From the NCBI RefSeq assembly GCF_023515955.1, contig NZ_CP097322.1, positions 3,823,501 to 3,887,500 of the forward strand: 64,000 nucleotides of DNA, read 5' to 3'. A model generated the notes under the pieces. That model saw only the letters and a list, made by a program, of their open reading frames with translations. It was not told the origin of the DNA and ran no database searches. This document shows, one piece after another, positions 36,927 through 45,949 of the stretch. The stretch comes from Streptomyces sp. RerS4. Lineage in GTDB: Bacteria; Actinomycetota; Actinomycetes; Streptomycetales; Streptomycetaceae. Both the position numbers and the translations under genes were made by a program. Each line of letters begins with the position of its first letter. Positions within the stretch are counted from its first letter, which is position 1.

Positions 36927-39206
36927 ATGTCCATTTCCAGTTCTGACCGTTCCGTCATGCCCGAGAACGACACCAACGACATCGTCGACGCCGAGACCCT
37001 CGCGGTCACCGAGGCCATGGAGGCCATCGAGGCGGACGAGATCATCGAGGCCCTTGAGGCCGACGTGACCGGCGACGTGAACGACGAAGACGGCGACGCC
37101 GACGCCGAGCCCACGATCACCTTCGCGGACCTCGGTCTGCCCGAGGGCGTCGTGCGCAAGCTCGCGCAGAACGGCGTCACCGCCCCCTTCCCGATCCAGG
37201 CCGCGACCATCCCGGACGCCCTGGCCGGCAAGGACATCCTCGGCCGCGGCCGCACCGGCTCCGGCAAGACCCTCTCCTTCGGTCTGCCGACCCTGGCGCG
37301 TCTCGCCGGTGGCCACACCGAGAAGAAGAAGCCCCGCGCGATCATCCTCACGCCGACGCGTGAGCTGGCGATGCAGGTCGCGGACGCCCTCCAGCCGTAC
37401 GGCGACGTGCTCGGCCTGAAGATGAAGGTCGTCTGCGGCGGTACCTCCATGGGCAACCAGATCTACGCCCTGGAGCGCGGCGTCGACGTCCTCGTCGCCA
37501 CCCCCGGCCGTCTGCGCGACATCATCAACCGCGGCGCCTGCTCCCTGGAGAACGTCGAGGTCGCCGTCCTCGACGAGGCCGACCAGATGGCCGACCTGGG
37601 CTTCCTGCCCGAGGTCACCGAGCTGCTCGACCAGATCCCCGGCGGCGGCCAGCGCATGCTCTTCTCCGCCACCATGGAGAACGAGATCGGCACGCTGGTC
37701 AAGCGCTACCTGACCAACCCCGTCACGCACGAGGTCGACAGCGCCCAGGGCAACGTCACGACCATGACGCACCACGTCCTCGTCGTGAAGCCGAAGGACA
37801 AGGCGCCCGTCACGGCCGCCATCGCCGCCCGCAAGGGCCGCACCATCATCTTCGTCCGCACCCAGCTGGGCGCCGACCGCATCGCCGAGCAGCTCGTCGA
37901 GGCCGGCGTGAAGGCCGACGCGCTGCACGGCGGCATGACGCAGGGCGCCCGTACCCGCGTCCTCGCGGACTTCAAGGACGGCTACGTCAACGCGCTCGTC
38001 GCCACCGACGTCGCCGCCCGCGGCATCCACGTCGACGGCATCGACCTGGTCCTGAACGTGGACCCGGCCGGCGACCACAAGGACTACCTGCACCGCTCGG
38101 GCCGCACCGCCCGCGCCGGCAAGTCGGGCGTCGTGGTCTCCCTGGCCCTGCCGCACCAGCGTCGCCAGATCTTCCGCCTGATGGAGGACGCGGGCGTCGA
38201 CGCCTCGCGCCACATCGTCCAGGGCGCCGGCGCGTTCGACCCGGAGGTCGCCGAGATCACCGGTGCGCGTTCGCTCACCGAGGTCCAGGCCGACTCCGCG
38301 AACAACGCCGCCAAGCAGGCCGAGCGCGACGTCGCCGACCTGACGAAGCAGCTGGAGCGCGCCACCCGCCGCGCCGCGGAGCTGCGCGAGGAGGCCGACC
38401 GCCTCGTCGCCCGTTCCGCCCGTGAGCGCGGCGAGGACCCGGAGGCCGCCGTCGCCGAGGTCGTCGAGGCCGCCGAGGCCGAGGTCGCCGCCGCCGTCGC
38501 GGCCGTGGCCGAGCCGGTCGTCCAGGAGCGCACGTTCGAGCGCCGTGACGACCGCGGCAACTACGAGCGTCGCGACAACCGCCGTGATGACCGTGGTGGC
38601 GACCGTGGTGGCTTCCGCCGTGACGACCGTCCGTCGGGTGGTTTCCGTTCCGGTGGTGACCGTCGTGACGACCGTGGCGGTGACCGTGGTGGTTTCCGTC
38701 GCGACGACCGTCCGTCCGGTGGCTTCAACCGTGACGACCGTGGTGGCGACCGTGGTGGCTTCCGTCGCGACGACCGTCCGTCGGGTGGTTTCCGTTCCGG
38801 TGGTGACCGTCGTGACGACCGTGGCGGTGACCGTGGTGGTTTCCGTCGCGACGACCGTCCGTCCGGTGGCTTCAACCGTGACGACCGTGGTGGCGACCGT
38901 GGTGGCTTCCGTCGCGACGACCGTCCGTCGGGTGGTTTCCGTTCCGGTGGTGACCGTCGTGACGACCGTGGCGGTGACCGTGGTGGTTTCCGTCGCGACG
39001 ACCGTCCGTCCGGTGGCTTCAACCGTGACGACCGTGGTGGCGACCGTGGTGGCTTCCGCCGCGACGACCGTCCCTCCGGTGGCTTCCGCTCCGGCGGCGC
39101 CGGCGACCGCCCCTACGGCCGTCGTGACGACAACCGCCCCTCCGGCGCCAACGGCTCCTTCGGCGGCCGTCGTGACGACAAGCCCCGCTGGAAGCGCAAC
39201 GGCTGA
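36927..39206 (+). CDS. DEAD-box RNA helicase with long RGG-type repeat tail
   Basis: 759 residues. An acidic N-terminal extension (about 1-62) precedes the helicase core: Q motif near 90, Walker A GRTGSGKT at 108-115, the DEAD motif in VAVLDEADQMADLGF, SAT, and the helicase-C motif HRSGRTARAGKSG. A coiled segment (about 455-500) leads into an Arg/Asp/Gly-rich tail from about 540 to the end, made of units like RRDDRPSGGF and DDRGGDRGGF. Such tails bind RNA and favour condensates. The acidic head and basic tail suggest intramolecular contact. It is a CsdA/RhlE-like helicase, likely for RNA remodelling or ribosome assembly. Confidence 0.92.
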   Translation: MSISSSDRSVMPENDTNDIVDAETLAVTEAMEAIEADEIIEALEADVTGDVNDEDGDADAEPTITFADLGLPEGVVRKLAQNGVTAPFPIQAATIPDALAGKDILGRGRTGSGKTLSFGLPTLARLAGGHTEKKKPRAIILTPTRELAMQVADALQPYGDVLGLKMKVVCGGTSMGNQIYALERGVDVLVATPGRLRDIINRGACSLENVEVAVLDEADQMADLGFLPEVTELLDQIPGGGQRMLFSATMENEIGTLVKRYLTNPVTHEVDSAQGNVTTMTHHVLVVKPKDKAPVTAAIAARKGRTIIFVRTQLGADRIAEQLVEAGVKADALHGGMTQGARTRVLADFKDGYVNALVATDVAARGIHVDGIDLVLNVDPAGDHKDYLHRSGRTARAGKSGVVVSLALPHQRRQIFRLMEDAGVDASRHIVQGAGAFDPEVAEITGARSLTEVQADSANNAAKQAERDVADLTKQLERATRRAAELREEADRLVARSARERGEDPEAAVAEVVEAAEAEVAAAVAAVAEPVVQERTFERRDDRGNYERRDNRRDDRGGDRGGFRRDDRPSGGFRSGGDRRDDRGGDRGGFRRDDRPSGGFNRDDRGGDRGGFRRDDRPSGGFRSGGDRRDDRGGDRGGFRRDDRPSGGFNRDDRGGDRGGFRRDDRPSGGFRSGGDRRDDRGGDRGGFRRDDRPSGGFNRDDRGGDRGGFRRDDRPSGGFRSGGAGDRPYGRRDDNRPSGANGSFGGRRDDKPRWKRNG
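38589..39080 (+). repeat. 147-bp tandem repeats encoding the helicase tail
   Basis: The sequence TCCGTTCCGG recurs at 38644, 38791 and 38938, exactly 147 bp apart. About 3.3 copies are present and they are nearly identical at the base level. Each copy encodes 49 residues made of a 27-residue and a 22-residue sub-unit. In-frame length changes by slippage are expected. Confidence 0.9.
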
Positions 39207-39230
39207 CGCCTGAGCGCCTTCTGACGCCGA

Positions 39231-39268
39231 CTCGGCCCCCACAGCACTCCGGTGCGGTGGGGGCCGAG
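39231..39268 (+). terminator. Terminator after the DEAD-box helicase gene
   Basis: CTCGGCCCCCAC (39231-39242) pairs with GTGGGGGCCGAG (39257-39268), 24 bp after the stop codon. Confidence 0.82.
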
Positions 39269-39390
39269 CCCGTTTCCGGCCCTTTTCACCCCGTGCCCCA
39301 CCCGTGGCGGGAAACCGCCGGGGCCACACCCGGCGATACCCGATCGGCCAAGAGCCCCTCTCCGGCTATGCTCTGGGGTGAGCACGTGGA

Positions 39391-39463
39391 GGGCCATTAG
39401 CTCAATTGGCAGAGCAGCGGACTTTTAATCCGTTGGTTGTCGGTTCGAGTCCGACATGGCCTA
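39391..39463 (+). tRNA. tRNA-Lys (anticodon TTT)
   Basis: 73 nt. Acceptor GGGCCAT/ATGGCCT, anticodon loop CTTTTAA, T-loop TTCGAGT, discriminator A. A TATGCT -10-like box lies about 20 bp upstream at 39367-39372. Confidence 0.93.
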
Positions 39464-39499
39464 CCGCTGCCAGGGCAGGGGTACCCCCTCTGACCTGGC

Positions 39500-39541
39500 A
39501 CTGAGCGCCCCACCCGGTTTCGGCCAGGTGGGGCGCTCAGT
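39500..39541 (+). terminator. Terminator after tRNA-Lys
   Basis: ACTGAGCGCCCCACC (39500-39514) pairs with GGTGGGGCGCTCAGT (39527-39541). Confidence 0.82.
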
Positions 39542-39700
39542 CGTTCCCGGCTCCCTGCGTGAGCGATGCGAGAGCGATGCGTGAGCGGACGCTCCGTCAT
39601 GACCGGTCGGGACGCGGAGGAACGGGCACGAGGCCCCGGGCCCGCCGCCGCCTCGGCCGCAGCCGGATCGATCTCCTCCGCTAACCGCATCGGGGCGGAA

Positions 39701-39713
39701 AGAGTGCCACTCT
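39701..39713. promoter_or_regulatory. Perfect palindrome AGAGTG-C-CACTCT
   Basis: A 6+1+6-bp inverted repeat in the gap between tRNA-Lys and the phosphatase remnant. Short palindromes of this kind are often operators of TetR-like repressors, but no matching regulator gene is intact nearby. A minus-strand frame starting at 39690 (MRLAEEIDPAAAEAA) may be the scrap of such a gene. Confidence 0.35.
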
Positions 39714-39782
39714 GGAGTTACAGGCGGACGGCGGTAGGCGCGACCACGTGGTCTCCACTCTGTTCCCCTGGGTGGACAGGCG

Positions 39783-40288
39783 GTGACGGACCTGGATGAC
39801 GCCGACTTCGGGCGCCTGACGCGCACGCTGCTCAGCGATGCCCCGTACCGTCGGCCCGGACGGTCTTCCGTCCCTGATCCGCGCGGCAGCGCGCTCACCT
39901 GGCTGCCCGACCGCCTGCTCACGGCCGTCTTCGCCGACCTCGACCTGGTGTCGGGCATCTTCACCTGGGTGAACTGCGGGCACCCGGCACCGCTGATCAT
40001 CCGCCACCGGCACGTCGTACCCGGCGGGATGCGGCGGCCCGCACAGCTCCCCCTGGGTCTGCGCCCCCACCACGACCCACGGATGCCCAGCGTCATCCAC
40101 CGGGCACAGCTGGAGCCCGGCGACCGCATCCTCATCCGCACGGACGGCGTCACCGAGGCCCGCTCCATCGCGGGCGAGCTGTTCGGCGAGGAACGCCTGA
40201 TCGACACCGTCGTCCGCGCCACAGCCGCCGGAGAAGCGGCACCCAAGCCCTGCGCCGCCTGATCCGCGACATCCTCGACCACCAATAG
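39783..40288 (+). pseudogene. Remnant of a SpoIIE/PP2C-type phosphatase
   Basis: The visible part is the C-terminal half of a SpoIIE-type phosphatase: RLLTAVFADLD, TWVNCGHPAPLIIR, then LPLGLRPHH, GDRILIRTDGVTEAR and FGEERLIDTV. The N-terminal half with the first metal-binding motif is missing. Near 40245 the frame shifts by one missing base, after which ALRRLIRDILDHQ continues to a TAG at 40286, and GRLTDDAASLLAEWHP follows that stop. Truncation, frameshift and internal stop together make true decay more likely than error. The GTG at 39783 has a poor RBS. Confidence 0.7.
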
Positions 40289-40459
40289 GGCCGCCTCACC
40301 GACGACGCGGCGAGCCTCCTGGCGGAATGGCACCCCACCTCACCGGTTCCGATCCCTTGGGAGGTGTCCGGCGTGGGCCGGGCCCTTCGCCGCCGAGGTG
40401 CGCGGTCGCGGTCCCGGCGTGAGGATGTGAGCGACCCTGCATGCCGACAGGAGGCTCCC

Positions 40460-40735
40460 GTGCTCGAACGCAAGCACCGCAAGGACCGTGCCGAGATCAC
40501 CTTCGTGCTCCCGGCGGACACCCCGCCAGGACCGGTCAGCGTCGTCGGTGATTTCAACGGCTGGCGGCCCGGCGCCCATGAACTGCGGGAGCAGAAGGAC
40601 GGCAGGCGCGCCGTCACCGTGGCGCTCCCCCGGGAGCGCACCCACACCTTCCGCTACCTGGCGGCGGGTGACTACTGGTTCAACGACGAGAGCGCCGACG
40701 GGCAGGACGGCCCGAACAGCCGCCTCCACACCTGA
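40460..40735 (+). CDS. Stand-alone isoamylase early-set (CBM48/AMPK-like) domain protein
   Basis: 91 residues. After about 15 basic residues the whole protein is a single glycogen-binding-type E-set domain: ITFVLPADTPPGPVSVVGDFNGWRPG with the signature GDFNGW, and later TFRYLAAGDYWFND. In glycogen-branching enzymes and AMPK-beta this domain binds alpha-glucan. Here it has no catalytic partner, so it may tether something to glycogen or act as an adaptor. GTG start with AGGAGG at good spacing. No glycogen gene is nearby. Confidence 0.85.
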   Translation: MLERKHRKDRAEITFVLPADTPPGPVSVVGDFNGWRPGAHELREQKDGRRAVTVALPRERTHTFRYLAAGDYWFNDESADGQDGPNSRLHT

Positions 40736-40782
40736 CCGGTACCGGTGCCGGTACCGGTCTTCGCAAGCACGGAGCGTGAGTG

Positions 40783-41577
40783 ATGGGGATTTCCACGAGG
40801 GAGGTCTTCGGCGCACCGTGCTGGGTCAGCCTGATGGCTCGCGACCTGCACGTGGCGCAAGGGTTCTACGGTGCGGTCCTCGGCTGGGACTTCCGGCCCG
40901 GCCGCCTGGGTGAGGCGTTCACGGTCGCCGAGGTCGACGGGCGGCCGGTGGCCGGCATCGGGGCGCTCGCCGGGGATTTCGCGGTGCCGGTGGCGTGGAC
41001 GGCGTACTTCGCCGTCGACGATGCCGACGTGGCGGTCGCCCGGCTCCTGGAACGCTGCGGCACGGTCGCGGTCGGCCCCGTCTCCTTCGCCTCGGGCGGA
41101 CGCGGAGCCCTGGTCGCCGACCGGGACGGCGCCGCCTTCGGGATCTGGGAAGGCCCGATCGCGGCCGACTGGCGGGTGGGCTCCGGGCACGCGCCGGCCT
41201 GGCTGGAGCTACGGACCAGGGACGCCTTCGAAGCGGCGATCTTCTACGGTGAAGTGCTGGAGTGGGCCACCGGCCGCCCCGGATGCTGCGAGGTCTCCTA
41301 CGAGCACGACCGCGTCGTGCTGAGACAGGCCGGCGAGCCCGTGGCCCGCCTCGACAGCGGCCCCGTCGAAGCGGCCGTCCACACGCCCCCCGCACGGCCG
41401 CGCTGGCAGGTCCACTTCCGCGTCCCCGACCTCGACAAGGCCATCGAGACCGCCGAAGCCCTCGGCGGAACCGCGGTGTCGGCCGTCCTGTCGAACACCA
41501 CCGAGCGCTGGGTGACCCTCCGCGACGCCGAGGAAGCCCTGATCACTCTCACCTCCGAACGCCCGCCGGCCGGCTGA
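40783..41577 (+). CDS. Two-domain VOC (glyoxalase/bleomycin-resistance-like) protein
   Basis: 264 residues from the ATG at 40783. It holds two tandem VOC domains, at about 8-120 and 133-262. The first starts FGAPCWVSLMARDLHVAQGFYGAVLGWDF and the second PAWLELRTRDAFEAAIFYGEVLEW; both show the betaalphabetabetabeta repeat, and FYGxxLGW is the classic signature. Metal ligands are not obvious in either half. Proteins of this pattern are common in Streptomyces and are mostly of unknown substrate (hydroxylase-like or drug-binding). It starts 47 bp after the CBM48-like gene and could be cotranscribed. Up to tRNA-fMet (41578-41829) I see no credible gene. Confidence 0.82.
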   Translation: MGISTREVFGAPCWVSLMARDLHVAQGFYGAVLGWDFRPGRLGEAFTVAEVDGRPVAGIGALAGDFAVPVAWTAYFAVDDADVAVARLLERCGTVAVGPVSFASGGRGALVADRDGAAFGIWEGPIAADWRVGSGHAPAWLELRTRDAFEAAIFYGEVLEWATGRPGCCEVSYEHDRVVLRQAGEPVARLDSGPVEAAVHTPPARPRWQVHFRVPDLDKAIETAEALGGTAVSAVLSNTTERWVTLRDAEEALITLTSERPPAG

Positions 41578-41829
41578 TCCGCACTCGGCCGGCGTCTCCC
41601 TCGGCGACCTCGCCCAGGACCGCGACCCCTCCTCGGCCCTGGCCGACATCAGCGGCGCCGCACCCAACACCTGACGCGCGAAGCCGGCCCCCACCCCTCA
41701 ACCACCCCTCCCGGCAGCTCGTAAGTCGGTTTGCAGGGCTGTGACCTGCGGTTATAGGGGTTTGGGGGGTGGTGGGGGCGTTAATTGGCGATGGGGGTCC
41801 CCCGGATGACGTAGAGTTGGGTTTACCGA

Positions 41830-41903
41830 CGCGGGGTGGAGCAGCTCGGTAGCTCGCTGGGCTCATAACCCAGAGGTCGCAGGTTCAAATCCTGTCCCCG
41901 CTA
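41830..41903 (+). tRNA. Initiator tRNA-fMet (anticodon CAT)
   Basis: 74 nt. The acceptor begins CGCGGGG and ends CCCCGCT, leaving the unpaired first position (C1 x T72) that marks initiator tRNAs. The anticodon stem has GGG/CCC pairs (TGGGCTCATAACCCA), also an initiator feature. T-loop TTCAAAT. Confidence 0.95.
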
Positions 41904-41908
41904 CTGAA

Positions 41909-41948
41909 GACGAAGGCCCGGTTCCTTTCATGGAACCGGGCCTTCGTC
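41909..41948 (+). terminator. Terminator after tRNA-fMet
   Basis: GACGAAGGCCCGGTTCC pairs perfectly with GGAACCGGGCCTTCGTC around a 6-nt loop (TTTCAT). Confidence 0.88.
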
Positions 41949-42072
41949 GTATCCGTTCGTTCCGGTGCGGGGCGGGCGTGCCGTCACTCGATCGGATTGG
42001 TCGGGTCGCCGTACGAGGGTGCGTGCCGCCAGCCTGGAGGGGGCGAGGCGGGACCGGCGGCAGGAGAGCAGC

Positions 42073-43242
42073 GTGGTGGGGCTGGGTCGGCAGGGACACG
42101 ACGCACGCACCACCGCCGGTGGCGCGGCCCGGCGGGTGGTCCGAGCCCTGCCGCTGACGCTGATCGTCCTCGGGCTGATCTTCGACCTGAACACGCCGCC
42201 CCGCTTCACCGGCTCCCCGTTCTTCTCGGCCGCGCCGCTCGTCGCCGCGCCCCTCTTCTCCCTCCGGGCGACCGCCCTGACGGGTCTGGCCGCCTCGGCG
42301 GCCGTGGTGGCCCTGCACGCCCACATCGGCACCAGCCGGCAGGCGGAGGCGCTGACCGAGCTGGTGACCGTCCTGACCGTGTCGGGGCTGGCCCTGCTGA
42401 TCAACCGGGTCGTGCGGCGCAGCGGTGAGCGGCTCGCCTCCGCGCGCGAGATCGCCGAGGCCGCCCAACGGGCCGTGCTGCCGACGCCGATGGAGCGGAT
42501 CGCCGGGCTGCACGTCTCCGCCCGCTACGAGGCCGCCAGGGCCGACGCCTTCATCGGCGGGGACTTCTACGCCGTCCAGGACACCCCGTACGGCGTCCGG
42601 CTCGCGGTGGGGGACGTGCGGGGCAAGGGGCTGGGGGCCGTGGAGGCCGTCGCGGTGGTGCTGGGGGCGTTCCGGGAGGCGGCGGACGGCGAGGCGACCT
42701 TGGAGGGGCTCGCGCGTCGCCTGGAGCGGGCGCTGGCCCGGGAGAGCGCCCGGCGGGACGGGCTGGACGCGGTGGAGGGGTTCACGACGTGCGTGCTCGG
42801 TGAGGTTCCGCCAGGGGCGCGGTCGCTGCGGGTGGTCAACCGGGGGCATCCGGAGCCGTTGTTGCTGTACGCGGACGGCGGGCTGGAGGTGTTGGCCCCG
42901 GCCGAGCCGGCGCTGCCGCTGGGCCTGGGGGAATTGTCGGCGGGCCTGTCGGACCGCGTCGAGGAGTGGGCGTTCCCGGCGGGCAGCACGCTGCTGCTGT
43001 TCACGGACGGTCTGACGGAGGCACGGGACACCGTAGGGGCCTTCTACGATCCGGCGGCCCGGCTGCGCGGGCGGGTGTTCCCGGGGCCGGACGGGCTGCT
43101 CGACGCGCTCACCACCGACGTGCGCAGACACACGGGCGGCGGCGCGACCGACGACATGGCGCTGCTGGCGCTGGGGCGGCCGGGGGAGAGGCAGCCGGAG
43201 CGGCGGCGCACCGTCGCGGTGGTGCGGCGGGACGAGACCTGA
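42073..43242 (+). CDS. Membrane PP2C/SpoIIE-type serine phosphatase
   Basis: 389 residues. Three hydrophobic segments (about 25-40, 52-82, 95-112) are followed by a short helical linker and a SpoIIE phosphatase domain at about 140-375. Catalytic elements: FIGGDFYAVQ (metal Asp), LAVGDVRGKG, VNRGHPEPLLL, LLLFTDGLTEAR and ATDDMALLAL. There is no kinase domain. Such phosphatases usually dephosphorylate anti-sigma-factor antagonists; the partner is not nearby. GTG at 42073, preceded by AGGAGAG. Confidence 0.88.
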   Translation: MVGLGRQGHDARTTAGGAARRVVRALPLTLIVLGLIFDLNTPPRFTGSPFFSAAPLVAAPLFSLRATALTGLAASAAVVALHAHIGTSRQAEALTELVTVLTVSGLALLINRVVRRSGERLASAREIAEAAQRAVLPTPMERIAGLHVSARYEAARADAFIGGDFYAVQDTPYGVRLAVGDVRGKGLGAVEAVAVVLGAFREAADGEATLEGLARRLERALARESARRDGLDAVEGFTTCVLGEVPPGARSLRVVNRGHPEPLLLYADGGLEVLAPAEPALPLGLGELSAGLSDRVEEWAFPAGSTLLLFTDGLTEARDTVGAFYDPAARLRGRVFPGPDGLLDALTTDVRRHTGGGATDDMALLALGRPGERQPERRRTVAVVRRDET

Positions 43243-43542
43243 GATCACGTCACGGTACGTGGTGCGCGCAGTGCGCTGAGCGAGGGTCTTGACGAATCGT
43301 CATCAGACGCGTGTGGCTGAAGTGAGACGGGATTCGGCCGTCTTTTGGGAGCGTTGGTGGGGCGATGTCGCGGATGTCCCGGCCAAAACTGTGCGGTGCG
43401 TGGCCGATTGGCGTTAACGATCAGTCGCAACAGCTTGGAATCACTCCCCCACGTCTATTACCTTTCGATAACGCAGCGCGGTCGTCCCAGCCGTCGCAAG
43501 AGACGGCACCGTGCGCGATCCCCCCATGAGGAGTGTGCCCCG

Positions 43543-44592
43543 GTGGCCTCCAACTCGCCTGCCCCTGAAGGCATCGACGTCCAGGAGACGCCCACCGCGG
43601 GAGCCTGGGGCGAGTGGAACCCCACCGAGGACTCCGCGCGTCCCCCGCGCGGTAAGCACCGCGTCATGAAGGCGCGCGGCGGACTCGCCCGCAGCTCCAC
43701 CGTGCTGGGCGTCGGCGTGATCGCGGCGGTGGGCGCCGGTGGCATCGCGACCGCGCAGGACCGGCCCCAGGTCGCCATATCCGTGCCCTCGCTGCCCGAC
43801 CTGCTCGGCGGCGGGAACGAGGCGCGGTCCGATGACGCCGGGACGGGCGCTCAGCGGACCGCCGAGATCCCCCGCCAGGCCGACGGGCAGGACCGGGGGC
43901 AGGCCGACGCCGGCGAGGCGCTGCGCAACCGCATCCTCCTCCAGGCCGAGTCCCAGCAGGACGCCGCCGAGTCCCAGGCCCGCGCCGAGGCCGAGCGGGC
44001 CGCGCGTGAGGCCGCCGCGCAGGAGGCCCGCAGCCAGAAGGAAGCCGCCGACAAGGAGGCCGAGGAGGCCCGCGCGACCGCCGAGAAGGCGGCTGCCGAC
44101 AAGGCCGCCGCGGACGAGGCCGCCGCCGCGCAGGCGGCTGCGGCGAAGCCGGCCGCGCCGTCCGGCGGGGGCTCGACGGGGAGCGGGAAGTCGTCGGGCG
44201 GCTACGTCCTGCCGACCTCCTCGTACACCCTCACCTCGTACTACGGGGCCGCCGGCTCGATGTGGTCCTCCGGCTACCACACGGGCCTCGACTTCGCGGC
44301 CCCGACGGGGACCCCCGTCAAGGCCGTCGGCAGCGGAAAGGTCATCTCGGCGGGCTGGTCCGGCGCGTACGGCTACCGCATCGTCCTCCAGCTCGACGAC
44401 GGCACCGAGGTCTGGTACTGCCACCTGTCCTCGATGTCGGTGACCTCCGGGGCGGTGGGCGCGGGCGAGACCATCGGCCGGGTCGGCGCGACGGGCAACG
44501 TCACCGGCGCCCACCTGCACCTTGAGGTCCGCAAGGGCGGCTCCACGATCGACCCCCTGGGGTGGCTGAACTCCAAGGGCCTCAGCGTCTAG
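43543..44592 (+). CDS. Secreted M23 (LytM) peptidoglycan endopeptidase with coiled-coil
   Basis: 349 residues. A long N-terminal polar part and a membrane segment at about 48-65 (STVLGVGVIAAVGAGGIATA) are followed by an Ala/Glu-rich coiled coil (about 125-205) and a LytM domain (about 225-345). Zinc ligands are visible: H246 and D250 in HTGLDFAAP, and H324/H326 in HLHLEVR. It cuts peptide cross-links in the cell wall. The coiled coil before LytM resembles NlpD/EnvC-type regulators. GTG start with GAGGAG about 8 bp upstream. The 300 bp before it contain no gene and no recognisable c-di-AMP riboswitch. Confidence 0.9.
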   Translation: MASNSPAPEGIDVQETPTAGAWGEWNPTEDSARPPRGKHRVMKARGGLARSSTVLGVGVIAAVGAGGIATAQDRPQVAISVPSLPDLLGGGNEARSDDAGTGAQRTAEIPRQADGQDRGQADAGEALRNRILLQAESQQDAAESQARAEAERAAREAAAQEARSQKEAADKEAEEARATAEKAAADKAAADEAAAAQAAAAKPAAPSGGGSTGSGKSSGGYVLPTSSYTLTSYYGAAGSMWSSGYHTGLDFAAPTGTPVKAVGSGKVISAGWSGAYGYRIVLQLDDGTEVWYCHLSSMSVTSGAVGAGETIGRVGATGNVTGAHLHLEVRKGGSTIDPLGWLNSKGLSV

Positions 44593-44603
44593 CCGGACAC
44601 CCC

Positions 44604-45905
44604 CTAAGCCGGTTCGGGAGCGGTCAGGTCGGCGAGGCCCGGCCGTCTCGGGGCGGGCAGGAGCGGCGCCGGGACGCGTACGGGGCCCCGGACCGCGGGT
44701 GGCGGCTGTGGGTAGGGGCGTCGGGGCAGCAGTTCCTCCAGGACCGCCGCGCGGGCCAGTACGGGGCCGGCCGTCGCCTGACGCCGCCAGAGCGCGTTCA
44801 GCAACTCCCGCTCCCGCTCGACGAAGTCGGCCTCCCGGCCCGGACCCGCGTGCCGGGCGTGCCGGCGCAGCAGGGCCAGGGCCGTGGCGTCCGCCGCGTA
44901 GCGGGACACCGCACGGGCGGCGGGGCGGCCGCCGGTGCGGCGGGCCAGAGCCCGCGCCAGCGAGCGCGCCGGCACCGAAGCCAGAGCCGGTACCTCCGCC
45001 GGACGGAGCCAACCCGCGCGCGCGTACACCGCCAGCTCGGCGGCGACGGCGCGCAGGCGCTGACGCCGGATGCGCACGGCGAGCCACAGCAGCAGCCCGA
45101 ACGCCGGGACCATCACGCAGCCGTAGACCACGTAGAACCCGTACTCCCCGAAATGGGACGAGCCGTTCCACAGCGCGTGCGCGCCCATGGCCAGGCCCAG
45201 GCCCAGCAGGGGCAGGCCGGCCCGGCGCGCACGGCCGGCGGCGAGCGCGGCGGCGCCGAAGCCGAGGCCGGTCAGCACGGTGAAGAGCGGGTGCGCGAAC
45301 GGCGACATCACGGCCCGCACGAAGAACGTCGCCGCCGTCAGCGAGTCCAGTACCCCGGTGCCGTTGGCGCGGTCCTCGTCGAAGGCGGTGCCCAGGTAGA
45401 GGATGTTCTCGGTGAAGGCGAAGCCGGTCGCCGTGAACCCGGCGAGCACGAAGCCGTCGGCGGGGCCGGTGAACTGTCGTCTTCGGAAGACGAAGACCAG
45501 CAGCAGGGCGGCGGCCTTGGCGGTCTCCTCCACGACGGGCGCGATCGCCACCGAGCCGAGCTGATCGGCGTCGGAGGGGTCGGCGGTGGCCGCGGCGATC
45601 CACTCCGTGGCGAAGCTGTTGGCCAGTATCGCGATCAACGCGGCGGTGCACGCCCCCCACCCGAAGCAGAGCAGCAGCCGGCGCCAGGGACCGGGCGCGG
45701 CCCGGCCGAGCCACCGGAAGGCCGCCATCAAGGGCGGCACCGGCAACAGGGCCAGGCCGAGACCGACGAAGAAACCGGCGGTGCCGGTCTCCTGGCGGAC
45801 GAGTTCGAGGATCGCGATCCCCGTCGCGGTGAGCAGGATGACCAGCACGCACGTACGGGCCCTGCCCGACGGGCGTGCGAGCACACCACGGAGCGCTCGG
45901 TACAC
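44604..45905 (-). CDS. PrsW-family glutamic intramembrane protease
   Basis: 433 residues with eight or so transmembrane segments in the first 280 residues. The catalytic pair lies in APVVEETAKAAAL (EExxK), with further family motifs GFTATGFAFTENILY and MSPFAHPLFTVLTG, whose histidine is conserved. The C-terminal ~150 residues form a soluble, Arg/Pro/Ala-rich cytoplasmic tail. PrsW starts the degradation of the RsiW anti-sigma factor in B. subtilis; in actinomycetes the targets are unknown. It is convergent with the M23 gene; the two stops are 11 bp apart. Confidence 0.9.
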   Translation of the reverse strand: MYRALRGVLARPSGRARTCVLVILLTATGIAILELVRQETGTAGFFVGLGLALLPVPPLMAAFRWLGRAAPGPWRRLLLCFGWGACTAALIAILANSFATEWIAAATADPSDADQLGSVAIAPVVEETAKAAALLLVFVFRRRQFTGPADGFVLAGFTATGFAFTENILYLGTAFDEDRANGTGVLDSLTAATFFVRAVMSPFAHPLFTVLTGLGFGAAALAAGRARRAGLPLLGLGLAMGAHALWNGSSHFGEYGFYVVYGCVMVPAFGLLLWLAVRIRRQRLRAVAAELAVYARAGWLRPAEVPALASVPARSLARALARRTGGRPAARAVSRYAADATALALLRRHARHAGPGREADFVERERELLNALWRRQATAGPVLARAAVLEELLPRRPYPQPPPAVRGPVRVPAPLLPAPRRPGLADLTAPEPA

Positions 45906-45949
45906 ATGATGACCCTACCGAGCGGGTCTGACACGGGGAGTGACGTTCC

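Noticed and set aside
38589..39080. CRISPR-like array
   Set aside because: The 147-bp repeats are contiguous, in frame and encode the helicase tail; there are no unique spacers.
36222..39329. 1035-codon minus-strand frame opposite the DEAD-box helicase
   Set aside because: The Val/Thr repeats are the antisense of the RGG repeat tail.
41578..41672. Short plus-strand frame after the VOC gene ending in ADISGAAPNT
   Set aside because: About 32 codons without start or RBS; could be a gene scrap, but there is no family evidence.
43243..43542. c-di-AMP (ydaO) riboswitch upstream of the M23 peptidase
   Set aside because: Some Streptomyces wall hydrolase genes have one, but the conserved core was not found here.
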